A DNA stretch of 21,062 nucleotides, from positions 1 through 21,062 of the forward strand of contig JALUTJ010000462.1 of assembly GCA_027057985.1 (NCBI GenBank), read 5' to 3'. Source of the stretch: Chromatiales bacterium (lineage in GTDB: Bacteria; Pseudomonadota; Gammaproteobacteria; UBA6429; Thiohalophilaceae). Made by a program: the position numbers and the translations under genes. Shown here one piece after another: positions 13,272-21,062 of the stretch. The notes beneath the pieces are model-generated. The model searched no databases and was not told the origin of the DNA. It worked only from the letters and a program-made list of their open reading frames with translations. Each line of letters starts with the position of its first letter. Within the stretch, counting starts at the first letter, position 1.

Positions 13272-14284
13272 TGGGACGCCTGCATTATATTACCCTGCTA
13301 TTACTGATTATCCTGCTGGCCATTATCAGTGGCTGGATTTTCGACTCCATGGAGCAGAAGCAGCTCAGCCACAAGGAACAAAAGCAGCATATCCCGGATT
13401 ACTTTCTGAAAAACTTTAGTGCCACCACCATGAATACTGAGGGTCAACCCGCCTACCGCAGCCGCGCCGCGTTGATGCAACACTACCCCGATGACAATAG
13501 CCTGTATTTTGAGCAACCTGATTTCCAGCTCTATGAAAGTGGCGCACCACGCTGGCAGGCAAGCGCAAAAACGGCAAGCGGTTACCAGGGTAAAAGCCAG
13601 CTAAATCTTAAGGGCAAGGTAGTGCTACGTGAACTGGTCAAAAATAAAACCGTTCAGCCACTACGGCTTGAGACGGAGCAACTTCTGATCCAGACAGAAA
13701 AGCAGCAGATGTCGAGCCCAGAGCCGGTACGGCTCAAAAAAGGAAATAACAGCATTCGTGCTAACAGGATGAAAGCCGACCTGAAACGTAACCGTATTGA
13801 ATTTATGGGAGATACCCGTAGCCACTACAAAAATATCGATATCCGTGCCGACTATTTATTACTGGATAATAAAAAAGGGATCAGTCAATATAAAGGCCAT
13901 GTCCGCTTTAAAAAAGGTAACCTCAAGATCGTTGCCGACAGCATTACGCTATATATAAAAGAGGAAAAACTCGAACGTGCCCTGATTACTGGCAACCCGG
14001 CCCGGGCGCAGCAGAAACCGGAAGACGAAGCTGAACTCAGGGCACAGGCGAAACAGTTCGAATATTTTGCCGATACAGAAAAATTACTGCTCAGAGGAAA
14101 TGCCAAGGTTGATCAGGGAAGCCGTCATTTTAGTGGCAAAATCATTGAATACGATAGTCGGGAAAAACGTCTGCTCGCCTCGGGCCAGCCTGGCGGGAAA
14201 AATGCTGAAAAAAGCAGCAAGGCGGCCGCCGATTCCCGGGTTCATGTCATCCTCGAAGAAGAAAACAACACAGAAGCTGAATAA
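13271..14284 (+). CDS. LptC-LptA fusion protein of the LPS transport bridge
   Basis: LptC is normally about 190 residues and LptA about 180, encoded by separate adjacent genes. Here a single 337-residue reading frame fills the space between kdsC and lptB. Residues 1-186 read as LptC: a membrane helix (about 7-24), [26 protein letters not shown], and a beta-jellyroll ending near R-S-H-Y. Residues about 189-330 read as mature Lpt[35 protein letters not shown] and F-S-G-K-I-I-E-Y-D. There is no second signal peptide, no linker and no stop at the junction. The result is a periplasmic double jellyroll anchored in the inner membrane beside LptB. It starts within the kdsC stop and ends 2 bases before lptB. 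Confidence 0.85.
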   Translation: MGRLHYITLLLLIILLAIISGWIFDSMEQKQLSHKEQKQHIPDYFLKNFSATTMNTEGQPAYRSRAALMQHYPDDNSLYFEQPDFQLYESGAPRWQASAKTASGYQGKSQLNLKGKVVLRELVKNKTVQPLRLETEQLLIQTEKQQMSSPEPVRLKKGNNSIRANRMKADLKRNRIEFMGDTRSHYKNIDIRADYLLLDNKKGISQYKGHVRFKKGNLKIVADSITLYIKEEKLERALITGNPARAQQKPEDEAELRAQAKQFEYFADTEKLLLRGNAKVDQGSRHFSGKIIEYDSREKRLLASGQPGGKNAEKSSKAAADSRVHVILEEENNTEAE

Positions 14285-14286
14285 GC

Positions 14287-15024
14287 ATGAGTGAAAATAA
14301 TAACATTCTTAAAGCTGAACACCTGAGCAAAAGCTACAAGGGCCGCAAGGTGGTTCAGGATGTCTCCATGGAAATTCACAGCGGTGAGGTCGTGGGCCTG
14401 CTCGGCCCGAATGGCGCCGGCAAAACCACCTCGTTTTACATGGTTGCCGGGCTCATCAATGCTGAGCAGGGACGAATCCTGCTTGGAGACACCGATATCA
14501 CCCACTATCCCATGCATCAGCGTGCCCGGCTTGGACTGGGCTACCTGCCCCAGGAAGCCTCGATTTTCCGCAAGCTATCGGTAACAGACAATATTATGGC
14601 CATCCTGCAGACCCGCAAGGAACTCAGCCCACAGGAGCAGGAGCAGAAACTCGAAGATCTGCTGGATGAACTGCATATTGGCCATATCCGCAACGGGCTG
14701 GGCATGAGCCTCTCTGGTGGTGAGCGCCGCCGGGTGGAAATCGCGCGCGCCCTTGCCACCGATCCACGCTTTATTCTGCTGGATGAACCCTTTGCCGGTG
14801 TTGACCCGATTTCTGTACGTGATATACAGTCCATTATCCAGCACCTGAAGGAACGGGATATCGGGGTGTTAATAACCGACCACAATGTTCGGGAAACCCT
14901 GGGTATCTGTGAACGCGGCTATATTATGAATGCCGGCAAGGTAATTGCCAGCGGTGAGCCTGATACCCTGCTGGCCGACAAGGAGGTACGCGAAGTCTAT
15001 CTGGGTGAAAATTTCAAGCTTTAA
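14287..15024 (+). CDS. lptB: LPS export ABC transporter ATPase LptB
   Basis: This 245-residue soluble ABC ATPase powers LptFG extraction of LPS from the inner membrane. Walker A G-P-N-G-A-G-K-T is at 40-47, the Q-loop Gln at 89, signature L-S-G-G-E at 142-146, Walker B I-L-L-D-E-P at 163-168 with catalytic E167, and the switch His at 199. [13 protein letters not shown] and L-G-E-N-F-K-L at the C-terminus are characteristic of LptB rather than other ABC ATPases. It lies 2 bases after the LptC/LptA fusion gene, as expected for lptB after lptA. LptF and LptG are not in the window. Confidence 0.96.
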   Translation: MSENNNILKAEHLSKSYKGRKVVQDVSMEIHSGEVVGLLGPNGAGKTTSFYMVAGLINAEQGRILLGDTDITHYPMHQRARLGLGYLPQEASIFRKLSVTDNIMAILQTRKELSPQEQEQKLEDLLDELHIGHIRNGLGMSLSGGERRRVEIARALATDPRFILLDEPFAGVDPISVRDIQSIIQHLKERDIGVLITDHNVRETLGICERGYIMNAGKVIASGEPDTLLADKEVREVYLGENFKL

Positions 15025-15111
15025 ACAGTACTACACATTCTGTGAAAATAAGCTAAAATTAGATTAAGTCCGGTCAGAATCAAGAAGGTCCCGGCACTTG
15101 CAAACCACTAT

Positions 15112-16608
15112 ATGAAACAAACACTTCAATTCCGACTCGGTCAGAACCTGACCATGACCCCTCAACTTCAGCAGGCCATTCGCCTGTTGCAGCTGTCCAC
15201 ACTTGAATTAAATACCGAAATTCAGGATGCACTGGATTCCAATATGATGCTGGAAATCGGTGAAGAGTCCGAGGCAGATACAAATGCCGACAAGGAAGTG
15301 GCCGACAATGGCAATGATGGCGAGGCGGTTGAAACTGGCAGTAGCGAAACCGTTACCGAACCACTGCAAAATGAAGCGACTGCAGAAACCCTGCCCGATG
15401 AACTCCCGGTAGACAGTACATGGGACGATATCTATGACTCGGTTCTGCCTGCAAGCAGCAATACCGCTTCAAGCTATAATGCCGACGATCAACCAGAAGT
15501 CTACACCGCGGGCAGTGAAAGCCTGCAGGAACACCTGCGCTGGCAGATCAAGATGACTCCATTCAGCGAAACCGATGCCGCCATTGCCGAAGTGCTGGTC
15601 GATGAAATCAATGATGATGGTTTTTTACAGGCTTCGCTACAGGATATAACTGCCACTATCAATGAAGATAACAGCTTTGAAGTTGAGACAGATGAAGTCG
15701 AAGCGGTACTGCGACAGATTCATAACTTTGAGCCTGCCGGTGTGGGTGCGCGCAACCTGCAGGAAAGCCTGTCTATCCAGTTACACCGCCAGCCCGATGA
15801 TACCGATCTGCGTGAATACGCTATCAAGCTGGTCGATGACTATTTTGATTTGCTTGCCAATCGTGAATATCCACAACTGATGCGGAAGATGAAACTCTCT
15901 GAAGATGATCTCAGGGATGTTATCCAGCTTATCCAGAGCATGAACCCGCGCCCGGGCGGACAGATTACGGCCAACCAGCCGGAATATATTATTCCCGATG
16001 TCACGGTTAAAAAAGTCAATGGCAAATGGAAGGTTGAGCTCAATGCAGATGCCACGCCAAAGCTGCGCATCAATAATACCTATGCCAGCATGATCAAGGA
16101 TGTCAAAAACAGCGAAGACAACCAGTCGATGAAAAATCATCTGCAGGAAGCGCGCTGGTTTATCAAGAGCCTGGTTAGCCGTAATGAAACCCTGCTAAAG
16201 GTAGCCCGCTGTATCGTTGAACGACAGCAGGATTTTCTTGAACATGGCGAGGAAGCCATGAAAGCCCTGGTATTACATGATGTTGCAGAAGAGGTTGATA
16301 TGCATGAATCGACCATTTCCAGGGTAACGACGAAAAAATACATGCATACCCCACGGGGTATTTTTGAACTGAAATATTTCTTTTCCAGCCATGTCAGTAC
16401 ATCGAGTGGCGGGGAATGTTCTGCGACCGCAATTCGTGCTCTGATTAAGAAACTGATCGCGGCTGAAACACCGAAGAAGCCCTTGAGTGACAACAAGATT
16501 GCCAGCATTCTCGAGGAACAGGGCATTAATGTTGCACGAAGAACGGTCGCTAAATATAGAGAGTCATTGGCGATTCCACCGTCTAATGAACGTAAACGTC
16601 TCGCTTAA
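15112..16608 (+). CDS. rpoN: RNA polymerase sigma-54 factor
   Basis: At 498 residues the length is normal. Region I begins [25 protein letters not shown] and binds core polymerase and activators. Region II (about 50-130) is a long acidic, low-complexity stretch. Region III contains the core-binding and DNA-binding parts, including [12 protein letters not shown], the HTH ([11 protein letters not shown]), and the RpoN box [10 protein letters not shown] at 475-484 that reads the -24 element. It follows lptB after 87 bases, the usual gammaproteobacterial order. That gap contains AT-rich sequence where rpoN could have its own promoter, though I cannot assign one. Confidence 0.97.
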   Translation: MKQTLQFRLGQNLTMTPQLQQAIRLLQLSTLELNTEIQDALDSNMMLEIGEESEADTNADKEVADNGNDGEAVETGSSETVTEPLQNEATAETLPDELPVDSTWDDIYDSVLPASSNTASSYNADDQPEVYTAGSESLQEHLRWQIKMTPFSETDAAIAEVLVDEINDDGFLQASLQDITATINEDNSFEVETDEVEAVLRQIHNFEPAGVGARNLQESLSIQLHRQPDDTDLREYAIKLVDDYFDLLANREYPQLMRKMKLSEDDLRDVIQLIQSMNPRPGGQITANQPEYIIPDVTVKKVNGKWKVELNADATPKLRINNTYASMIKDVKNSEDNQSMKNHLQEARWFIKSLVSRNETLLKVARCIVERQQDFLEHGEEAMKALVLHDVAEEVDMHESTISRVTTKKYMHTPRGIFELKYFFSSHVSTSSGGECSATAIRALIKKLIAAETPKKPLSDNKIASILEEQGINVARRTVAKYRESLAIPPSNERKRLA

Positions 16609-16629
16609 CAGCGCGTAAAGGAGAAAACT

Positions 16630-16965
16630 ATGCAACTAAATATTACTGGACACCATGTAGAGGTTACCGATTCATTAAAAAACTATGTTACTGAAAAACT
16701 TGAACGCCTCGAAAAACATTTTGATCATGTCAACAATGTCCATGTAATTCTGAGTATAGAAAAACAGCGTCAGAAGTCAGAAGCCACTGTTAATGTCAAT
16801 GGTGCCAGTCTGTTTGCCGACTCAACAGAAGAAGATATGTATGCTGCAATTGATTCCATGGTGGACAAGCTGGACCGTCAGATTAAAAAGCACAAGGAAA
16901 AGCTCAAAGACCACCATCGCCAGGAAGGGAACCAGATCAAGCACCAGGCTGTTGCAGAAGAGTAA
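16630..16965 (+). CDS. hpf: Ribosome hibernation promoting factor (short HPF)
   Basis: This 111-residue protein of the HPF/YfiA family has the beta-alpha-beta-beta-beta-alpha layout (M-Q-L-N-I-T-G-H-H-V-E-V-T ... Y-V-T-E-K-L-E-R-L ... D-M-Y-A-A-I-D at 69-75) and a basic C-terminal helix. It lacks the long C-terminal dimerisation domain, so it is the short type that promotes 100S ribosome dimers in gammaproteobacteria together with RMF. A strong ribosome-binding site (AAAGGAG) precedes the ATG by 7 bases. It sits between rpoN and ptsN, its standard position. Confidence 0.95.
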   Translation: MQLNITGHHVEVTDSLKNYVTEKLERLEKHFDHVNNVHVILSIEKQRQKSEATVNVNGASLFADSTEEDMYAAIDSMVDKLDRQIKKHKEKLKDHHRQEGNQIKHQAVAEE

Positions 16966-16980
16966 AGGATTACAAAGCGA

Positions 16981-17442
16981 ATGCAATTATCTGAAATAAT
17001 CGATGCTGGACGAATAAAGACCAATATCGATGTCAGTAGCAAAAAAAGAGCGCTCGAGGAAATCAGTCAGTTACTTGTTCGTGATCAGGAACGACTCGAT
17101 GCGACAGAGATTTTTAACAGCCTGATTTCCCGCGAGCGTCTCGGCTCTACCGGCGTGGGGTATGGTGTTGCCATACCCCACGGTCGTATCGAAAACTGTG
17201 AAAAAATTACTGGTGCCTTTATCCGGCTCAATCATGGTGTTGATTTTGATGCTATTGATAACCAGCCGGTTGATATCCTCTTTGCCCTGATAGTGCCGGA
17301 ACAGTGTACCGATGAACACCTGCAGGTACTGGCGCATCTTGCAGCCATGTTCAATGATGAAGCGCTGCGCAACAGGCTGCGACAACTAAAGGATGCAGAA
17401 AGTATCTATCAACTTCTCACCCAGTGGCAAAAGCCAGATTAA
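16981..17442 (+). CDS. ptsN: PTS EIIA-Ntr regulatory protein
   Basis: The product is 153 residues, normal for EIIA-Ntr. The phosphorylated His is H67 in V-G-Y-G-V-A-I-P-H-G-R-I, and D-E-H-L-Q-V-L-A-H-L-A-A-M-F in the C-terminal half is also characteristic. It receives phosphate from a nitrogen-branch HPr and regulates potassium transport and other partners according to phosphorylation state; it transports no sugar. It lies 15 bases after hpf, with AAAGGA upstream. The hprK start follows its stop by 2 bases. Confidence 0.95.
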   Translation: MQLSEIIDAGRIKTNIDVSSKKRALEEISQLLVRDQERLDATEIFNSLISRERLGSTGVGYGVAIPHGRIENCEKITGAFIRLNHGVDFDAIDNQPVDILFALIVPEQCTDEHLQVLAHLAAMFNDEALRNRLRQLKDAESIYQLLTQWQKPD

Positions 17443-17444
17443 CC

Positions 17445-18389
17445 ATGCCTGCTGATCTCACCGTTCATGACTTTTTAAAGACACACGGTGAACAGCTGGG
17501 TTTGCACTGGTGTGCGGGCAGAGATGGTGAACAGCGCCAGCTTAAAAATGAGAAAAACCTGACAACCCCCGTGGCCGGTTACCTGAACCTGGTCAAGCCA
17601 AACCAGATACAGGTGCTCGGCCCGGAGGAAGTCGATTACCTGCAGCAACTGGGAAAGAACTCGCACAAGGATGCCATCCAGCGCCTGTTCAACTCACAGC
17701 CGGCAATGATCATCTTTGCCAATATTCAGGATAAAACCCGCGTCAGTGATGAATTTATCGAACTGGCAGAACAGACGAAAACCCCGCTACTCTGCAGCCC
17801 CCGGCCCAGTAATGAACTGACTGAACTATTACAGTACCTGCTGGCACAGCTGCTCGGTGACCGGGAAATCATCCACGGTGTTTTTATGGAAGTGATGGGA
17901 ATTGGGGTTCTCCTCACCGGGCCCAGCGGCATTGGTAAAAGTGAGCTGGCGCTGGAACTGATCAGCCGTGGCCACCGCCTTGTTGCCGATGATGCCCCGG
18001 AATTTCATCGCAGTGCCCCGGATACCATTCGTGGTCGTAGCCCGGTACTACTAAAAGATTTTCTCGAGGTACGTGGCCTTGGTATTCTCAATGTCCGCGC
18101 CATGTTCGGTGATACCTCGATCGTAGAAACCAAGCGCCTGCGCCTTATCGTTCACCTCGATACGATTTCTGAAAATACCCTGTGGGAAGTGGATCGTATC
18201 GGTGGCTCACAGCGCCAGCGTGATGTACTGGGGGTACAGATTCCCGAAGTGCAGATCCCGGTTGCCCCCGGCCGTAATGTTGCCGTCATTATCGAAGCAG
18301 CCGTGCGTAACCATGTCCTGCTACTCAATGGTTACAGTGCCGCCAAAGATTTTATCCAGCGCCAGCAGGATTCCATTAACGATAACTAA
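17445..18389 (+). CDS. hprK: HPr kinase/phosphorylase
   Basis: I choose the ATG at 17445, 2 bases past the ptsN stop, giving 314 residues. A GTG at 17424 in the same frame would overlap ptsN by 19 bases and add seven non-conserved residues. The N-terminal domain (about 1-130) is followed by the catalytic domain with H144 (I-I-H-G-V), Walker A G-P-S-G-I-G-K-S at 159-166, V-A-D-D-A-P near 180 and the HprK signature L-E-V-R-G-L-G-I at 207-214. It phosphorylates and dephosphorylates Ser46 of HPr. Firmicutes use it for catabolite repression; many proteobacteria without sugar permeases keep it in the rpoN-ptsN cluster. HPr at 19982 retains Ser46, so its substrate is present. A strong Shine-Dalgarno site is absent, which suggests coupling with ptsN. 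Confidence 0.95.
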   Translation: MPADLTVHDFLKTHGEQLGLHWCAGRDGEQRQLKNEKNLTTPVAGYLNLVKPNQIQVLGPEEVDYLQQLGKNSHKDAIQRLFNSQPAMIIFANIQDKTRVSDEFIELAEQTKTPLLCSPRPSNELTELLQYLLAQLLGDREIIHGVFMEVMGIGVLLTGPSGIGKSELALELISRGHRLVADDAPEFHRSAPDTIRGRSPVLLKDFLEVRGLGILNVRAMFGDTSIVETKRLRLIVHLDTISENTLWEVDRIGGSQRQRDVLGVQIPEVQIPVAPGRNVAVIIEAAVRNHVLLLNGYSAAKDFIQRQQDSINDN

Positions 18390-18470
18390 GGCAATATTTC
18401 TGCAGCTGAATAATTAAGTGTTCCAAATGCCTGTACACTCGAATATAGAGGAAAAGTTCAGGAGGTCGAA

Positions 18471-18561
18471 AGCCGTTGTCGATCAAGACCGTGGGCCGCA
18501 GGGACAGCGGCCCCCGAGCCTACAGGGATGTATTTACGGCTTGTCTTGATCGGCAATGGCT
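18471..18561. repeat. 91-bp palindromic intergenic repeat (REP/MITE-like)
   Basis: The ends are imperfect 19-bp inverted repeats: AGCCGTTGTCGATCAAGAC (18471-18489) and GTCTTGATCGGCAATGGCT (18543-18561), matching at 17 of 19 positions. Inside is a GC-rich perfect stem, GGGCCGC (18493-18499) with GCGGCCC (18507-18513), around the loop AGGGACA. GAGCCTACAGGGATG and TATTTACGG follow. From memory, similar GAGCCTACAGGGA-type palindromes are dispersed between genes in various gammaproteobacteria; I cannot search to confirm. It encodes nothing and is much richer in GC than the flanking DNA. Confidence 0.65.
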
Positions 18562-18666
18562 GAATGACCCCGTTTACAGAAAACAAAATACACTTTTAAC
18601 TTTCTTGAAGGAACAGGCAATTGGAATAGCTATTTGTCGTGATTATCTGGTCTATTTATTAACTTG

Positions 18667-18675
18667 TGCTATGCT
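18667..18675 (+). promoter_or_regulatory. Candidate extended -10 promoter for rapZ
   Basis: TGC followed by TATGCT (18670-18675) fits an extended -10 element, about 39 bases before the rapZ ATG. The -35 position has only a poor match. A promoter is expected here because the 324-base gap and the repeat separate rapZ from hprK. Confidence 0.3.
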
Positions 18676-18713
18676 GTAACAAGGTTGAACAACAACAATA
18701 AGCACCACTATTA

Positions 18714-19562
18714 ATGAAACTTGTCATTGTCAGCGGATTATCCGGTTCCGGTAAGAGTATCGCCTTACAGGTGCTCGAAGACCTGGAATATTACTGTATC
18801 GATAACCTGCCCATTAATATGCTCGGCGCCCTGAGCCAGGAAATTATTGAAGCCAGCCACGAATATGTCGCTATCGGCATTGATGCCCGCAATATCACCT
18901 CCGAACTGGAAAACTTTCCCCGCCAGATACGCCAGTTACAAAATCAGGGGATCCAGTGCGAAACCTTCTTTCTCGAAGCCAGTGATGCCGCACTACTAAA
19001 ACGTTTTAGTGAAACCCGACGTAAACACCCACTGAGTAACCAGGAAACCCCGCTCAATGAAGCCATTACCCAGGAACGGCATCTGCTGGAACCGATTTCA
19101 GCCGAAGCCGACCTGCGCATCGATACCAGCTCCAGCAATGTGCACCAGCTGCGAGACCTGATCAAGGCAAGAGTCAAGGGGGCAGATAACACCGGTATTT
19201 CCATCATGTTTGAATCTTTTGGCTTTAAACACGGTGTTCCAATCAATGCTGATTTTATTTTTGATGTGCGCTGCCTGCCCAACCCACACTGGGTTAGCGA
19301 GTTGCGTACCCAGACCGGATTTGACAGGCCAGTTATCGAGTACCTGGATGAATACCCGGAAGTACAGGAAATGCATAATGACATTCTCAGCTTCCTCGAC
19401 AAATGGATTCCCCGATTCGAGGCCGATAACCGCAGTTATATCACTATTGCCATTGGCTGTACTGGCGGGCAACACCGCTCGGTTTACATGGTGAACAAAC
19501 TTGCAAAGGAAGTTAAAAATAAACACAATAATGTCCTTTCACGGCACAGGGAACTTTCTTGA
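18714..19562 (+). CDS. rapZ: RNase adapter protein RapZ (nucleotide-binding)
   Basis: This 282-residue protein is full length for RapZ (YvcJ family). Walker A G-L-S-G-S-G-K-S is at 8-15, followed by Y-C-I-D-N-L-P. D-V-R-C-L-P-N-P is at 184-191, and G-C-T-G-G-Q-H-R-S at 248-256 lies in the C-terminal domain. In E. coli this domain binds glucosamine-6-phosphate and the small RNA GlmZ and guides RNase E, tuning GlmS and so the amino-sugar supply for LPS and peptidoglycan. The C-terminal basic stretch (K-L-A-K-E-V-K-N-K-H) fits RNA binding. GlmY/GlmZ are not in this window, so the same RNA pathway cannot be assumed. The stop is immediately followed by the ATG of the EIIA gene. Confidence 0.95.
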   Translation: MKLVIVSGLSGSGKSIALQVLEDLEYYCIDNLPINMLGALSQEIIEASHEYVAIGIDARNITSELENFPRQIRQLQNQGIQCETFFLEASDAALLKRFSETRRKHPLSNQETPLNEAITQERHLLEPISAEADLRIDTSSSNVHQLRDLIKARVKGADNTGISIMFESFGFKHGVPINADFIFDVRCLPNPHWVSELRTQTGFDRPVIEYLDEYPEVQEMHNDILSFLDKWIPRFEADNRSYITIAIGCTGGQHRSVYMVNKLAKEVKNKHNNVLSRHRELS

Positions 19563-19958
19563 ATGGTCGGCTTGCTTGTCATAACCCACTATAATGTTGG
19601 CGCAGCCCTTTTTGATGCCGCTATCTCGGTTATGGGTGGTGACTGCCCATTGCCCTATAAACTGATGCCCGTCTCCCAGACCTGTGAACCGGAAGAACGC
19701 CTGCAAATAGCGCAAAAGCTGTTACAGGAACTTCAGGCCGAAAAAAATAATAGTGGCGTTCTGGTGTTGACCGATATGTATGGTTCCACCCCCAGTAATA
19801 TTGCCAGTAAACTCGCCAGTGAGAACGTTACTATTATTAGTGGTCTTAACCTGCCAATGCTGGTACGGATTATGAACTACCCCGATCTGCCTCTGCATAA
19901 GCTGGCACATAAAGCCGTGAGCGGCGGGCAGAATGGTGTTATTATTGTTGAACAATAA
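19563..19958 (+). CDS. PTS EIIA component, mannose family
   Basis: This 131-residue single-domain EIIA of the mannose/sorbose class has M-V-G-L-L-V-I-T-H9, where H9 is the phosphorylated residue, and L-V-L-T-D-M-Y-G-S-T-P-S-N as the second conserved element. It begins on the base after the rapZ stop, so it is translationally coupled. No EIIB, EIIC or EIID genes are nearby. As with the similar EIIA genes in other proteobacterial rpoN-rapZ clusters, I infer a regulatory rather than transport role, with phosphate from the HPr encoded just downstream. Confidence 0.93.
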   Translation: MVGLLVITHYNVGAALFDAAISVMGGDCPLPYKLMPVSQTCEPEERLQIAQKLLQELQAEKNNSGVLVLTDMYGSTPSNIASKLASENVTIISGLNLPMLVRIMNYPDLPLHKLAHKAVSGGQNGVIIVEQ

Positions 19959-19981
19959 TTAACTTTAAAGAAATCATTGTC

Positions 19982-20251
19982 GTGTTACAGCAAACCACCA
20001 CAATTGTTAACAAGCTTGGTCTGCATGCCCGTGCTGCAGCAAAGTTTGTCACCCTGGCCTCTCAGTTCAGTTCAGAAATTCATCTCCGGCGTAATGGGCA
20101 AAAGGTAAATGGCAAGAGTATTATGGGTGTCATGATGCTTGCGGCGGGCAAAGAATCAGAGATCGAACTGATTATCAATGGTGAAGATGAGCAGCAGGCA
20201 ATGCAGGCTCTGCTGGAACTGATTGCAAACCGTTTTGGCGAGGATGAGTAA
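19982..20251 (+). CDS. Phosphocarrier protein HPr (PTS-Ntr type)
   Basis: The product is 89 residues from a GTG start, with only an AAAGAAA ribosome-binding site. Both regulatory positions are present: His15 in L-G-L-H-A-R-A-A-A-K-F (phosphorylated by Enzyme I/EI-Ntr) and Ser46 in N-G-K-S-I-M-G-V (target of HprK). This fits a circuit in which HprK sets how much HPr can pass phosphate to the two EIIA proteins encoded upstream. No Enzyme I gene (ptsI or ptsP) follows, since the next gene converges 3 bases later. It could be called ptsH or npr; I leave the symbol open. Confidence 0.95.
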   Translation: MLQQTTTIVNKLGLHARAAAKFVTLASQFSSEIHLRRNGQKVNGKSIMGVMMLAAGKESEIELIINGEDEQQAMQALLELIANRFGEDE

Positions 20252-20254
20252 TCT

Positions 20255-21062
20255 TCAGGTCAGGTAAAGGGTTGCAAGACCGAGGAAGGCAAAAAAACCA
20301 ATCACATCGGTAATCGTGGTCAGAACCACGGATCCTGAGAGGGCAGGATCGGCACCAAAGCGCTTGAGAATGAGCGGAATGGTGGCACCGGAAATCGCGG
20401 CAATCACCAGGTTAATCACAATCGCTGCAGCAATAATAATGCCTAGCTGAGTACTCTTGAACCAGAGACCAGCAACTCCGGCAATCACGATTGCCCAGAT
20501 AAGGCCATTGAGAATCCCGACCCCCATTTCCTTGAGCAGTAAACGCCGTGCATTACTTTTTCCAACCTGTCCCAGGGCCATACCACGAATCACCAGGGTC
20601 AGGGTCTGGCTGCCGGCAATCCCGCCCATGCTGGCGACAATAGGCATCAATACTGCGAGAGCAACCATTTTATGAATCGTAGTATCGAACAGGCCTATCA
20701 CCCATGAAGCTAGGAAAGCGGTCAGGAGATTGATACCAAGCCAGACTGAACGCCGTCTGGCACTGATGAATACCGGTGCGAACATATCTTCTTCTTCATT
20801 CAGACCCGCCATACTCAAAAGAGAGTGATCGGCATCGTCACGAATAACATCAACCACATCATCGATGGTAATACGACCCAGTAGATGATTCTCATCATCG
20901 ACGACCGGTGCGGTAATAAAGTCACGGTGTTCGAACAGGTTGGCAACATCGCGAGCATGCTTGTTTGCCGGGATACCCTCGACATCGGTGAGCATCAGTT
21001 CTTCGACCAGCATATCCGGGGCACTGGTAAGAATGGAGGTTAAAGGCAGTACACCCAGGTAA
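20255..21062 (-). CDS. mgtE: Magnesium transporter MgtE, C-terminal part (5' end beyond window)
   Basis: The frame is open to the last base of the window with no upstream start needed, so the ATG at 21013 is internal and the N-terminal part is missing. About 268 codons are visible: the end of one CBS motif (Y-L-G-V-L-P-L-T), a second CBS motif (A-P-V-V-D-D-E-N-H-L-L-G-R-I-T-I-D-D-V), a connecting helix, and five hydrophobic helices. P-I-V-A-S-M-G-G-I-A-G-S-Q-T and T-T-I-T-D-V-I-G-F-F are pore motifs, with the Asp that lines the Mg2+ site. The family forms dimeric Mg2+ channels gated by Mg2+ binding to the CBS and N domains. It converges on the HPr gene with 3 bases between the stop codons. 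Confidence 0.95.
   Translation of the reverse strand, partial: YLGVLPLTSILTSAPDMLVEELMLTDVEGIPANKHARDVANLFEHRDFITAPVVDDENHLLGRITIDDVVDVIRDDADHSLLSMAGLNEEEDMFAPVFISARRRSVWLGINLLTAFLASWVIGLFDTTIHKMVALAVLMPIVASMGGIAGSQTLTLVIRGMALGQVGKSNARRLLLKEMGVGILNGLIWAIVIAGVAGLWFKSTQLGIIIAAAIVINLVIAAISGATIPLILKRFGADPALSGSVVLTTITDVIGFFAFLGLATLYLT

Larger units (their letters stand above)
18390..18713. other. 324-bp intergenic region between hprK and rapZ
   Basis: No credible gene is present. A 67-codon reading frame crosses 18476-18679, but most of its first half is the palindromic repeat described separately and it has no recognisable domain. The first 80 bases hold nothing I can assign. The repeat covers 18471-18561 and the last 50 bases probably contain the rapZ promoter. 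Confidence 0.6.

Noticed and set aside
13271..14284. Possibility that lptC and lptA were merged by a sequencing error
   Set aside because: A merge would need loss of an entire stop, intergenic gap and about 25-residue signal peptide coding sequence, not a single base. The junction reads smoothly from LptC tail to mature LptA start.
17424..17444. GTG start for hprK overlapping ptsN
   Set aside because: An ATG 21 bases later lies directly after the ptsN stop and begins where family similarity begins.
18476..18679. 67-codon plus-strand reading frame before rapZ
   Set aside because: It begins inside the palindromic repeat, has no ribosome-binding site or recognisable domain, and reads as an accident of the repeat plus promoter region.
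1..21062. CRISPR array, tRNA, rRNA, transposase or prophage genes
   Set aside because: No regularly spaced direct repeats, no tRNA-like cloverleaf that I could build, and no protein with transposase, integrase or phage structural motifs were seen.

Overview
The window looks like chromosome of a free-living gammaproteobacterium. The main evidence is the order kdsB-kdsC-lptC/A-lptB-rpoN-hpf-ptsN-hprK-rapZ-EIIA-HPr, followed by a convergent mgtE. This is the familiar lpt/rpoN/PTS-Ntr neighbourhood of that class, in a version that carries HPr kinase. I cannot name the genus. I see no rRNA, tRNA, CRISPR array, phage gene or insertion-sequence transposase.

Region 1 (1-3984, minus strand) is the pilin end of a Tad/Flp-type locus. 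In transcription order it holds a small Flp pilin, a large Tad-domain (TadG-like) protein, a TadE-like pseudopilin, a short secreted protein, and the start of another Flp-like pseudopilin cut by the window edge. Three stem-loops lie between flp and the large gene.

Region 2 (4214-9287) looks like a signalling island. On the plus strand are a cytosolic Ser/Thr protein kinase with a duplicated C-terminal repeat, a membrane haem-type sensor (DUF3365/Tll0287-like, CxxCH, HAMP, no output domain), a CopZ-like metal-binding protein, and a hybrid histidine kinase whose start codon sits in a perfect 12-bp inverted repeat. A convergent NarL/LuxR-type response regulator overlaps the end of the histidine kinase by 6 bp.

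Region 3 (9328-11846, minus strand) is a compact three-gene operon with an unusual combination. It encodes a ribulose-phosphate-3-epimerase-like barrel fused to a CBS pair, a type I-beta DAHP-synthase-like enzyme, and a KdsC-like HAD phosphatase. The order epimerase, PEP aldol condensation, dephosphorylation mirrors the Kdo route KdsD-KdsA-KdsC. It may therefore make a 3-deoxy-ulosonic acid (inference).

Region 4 (11980-15024, plus strand) reads divergently from region 3. It encodes CMP-Kdo synthetase, a second KdsC, one 337-residue protein that reads as LptC fused in frame to LptA, and the ATPase LptB. The genes overlap or nearly touch. There is no separate lptA and no kdsD here. Region 5 (15112-20251) holds rpoN, hpf and a permease-free regulatory PTS (EIIA-Ntr, HprK, RapZ, EIIA-Man type, HPr with both His15 and Ser46). 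A 91-bp palindromic repeat lies between hprK and rapZ. Region 6 (20255-21062, minus strand) is the C-terminal part of an MgtE magnesium transporter.

The points most worth following up are the natural LptC-LptA fusion, the epimerase-CBS/aldolase/phosphatase operon beside CMP-Kdo synthetase, and the start-codon palindrome of the histidine kinase.
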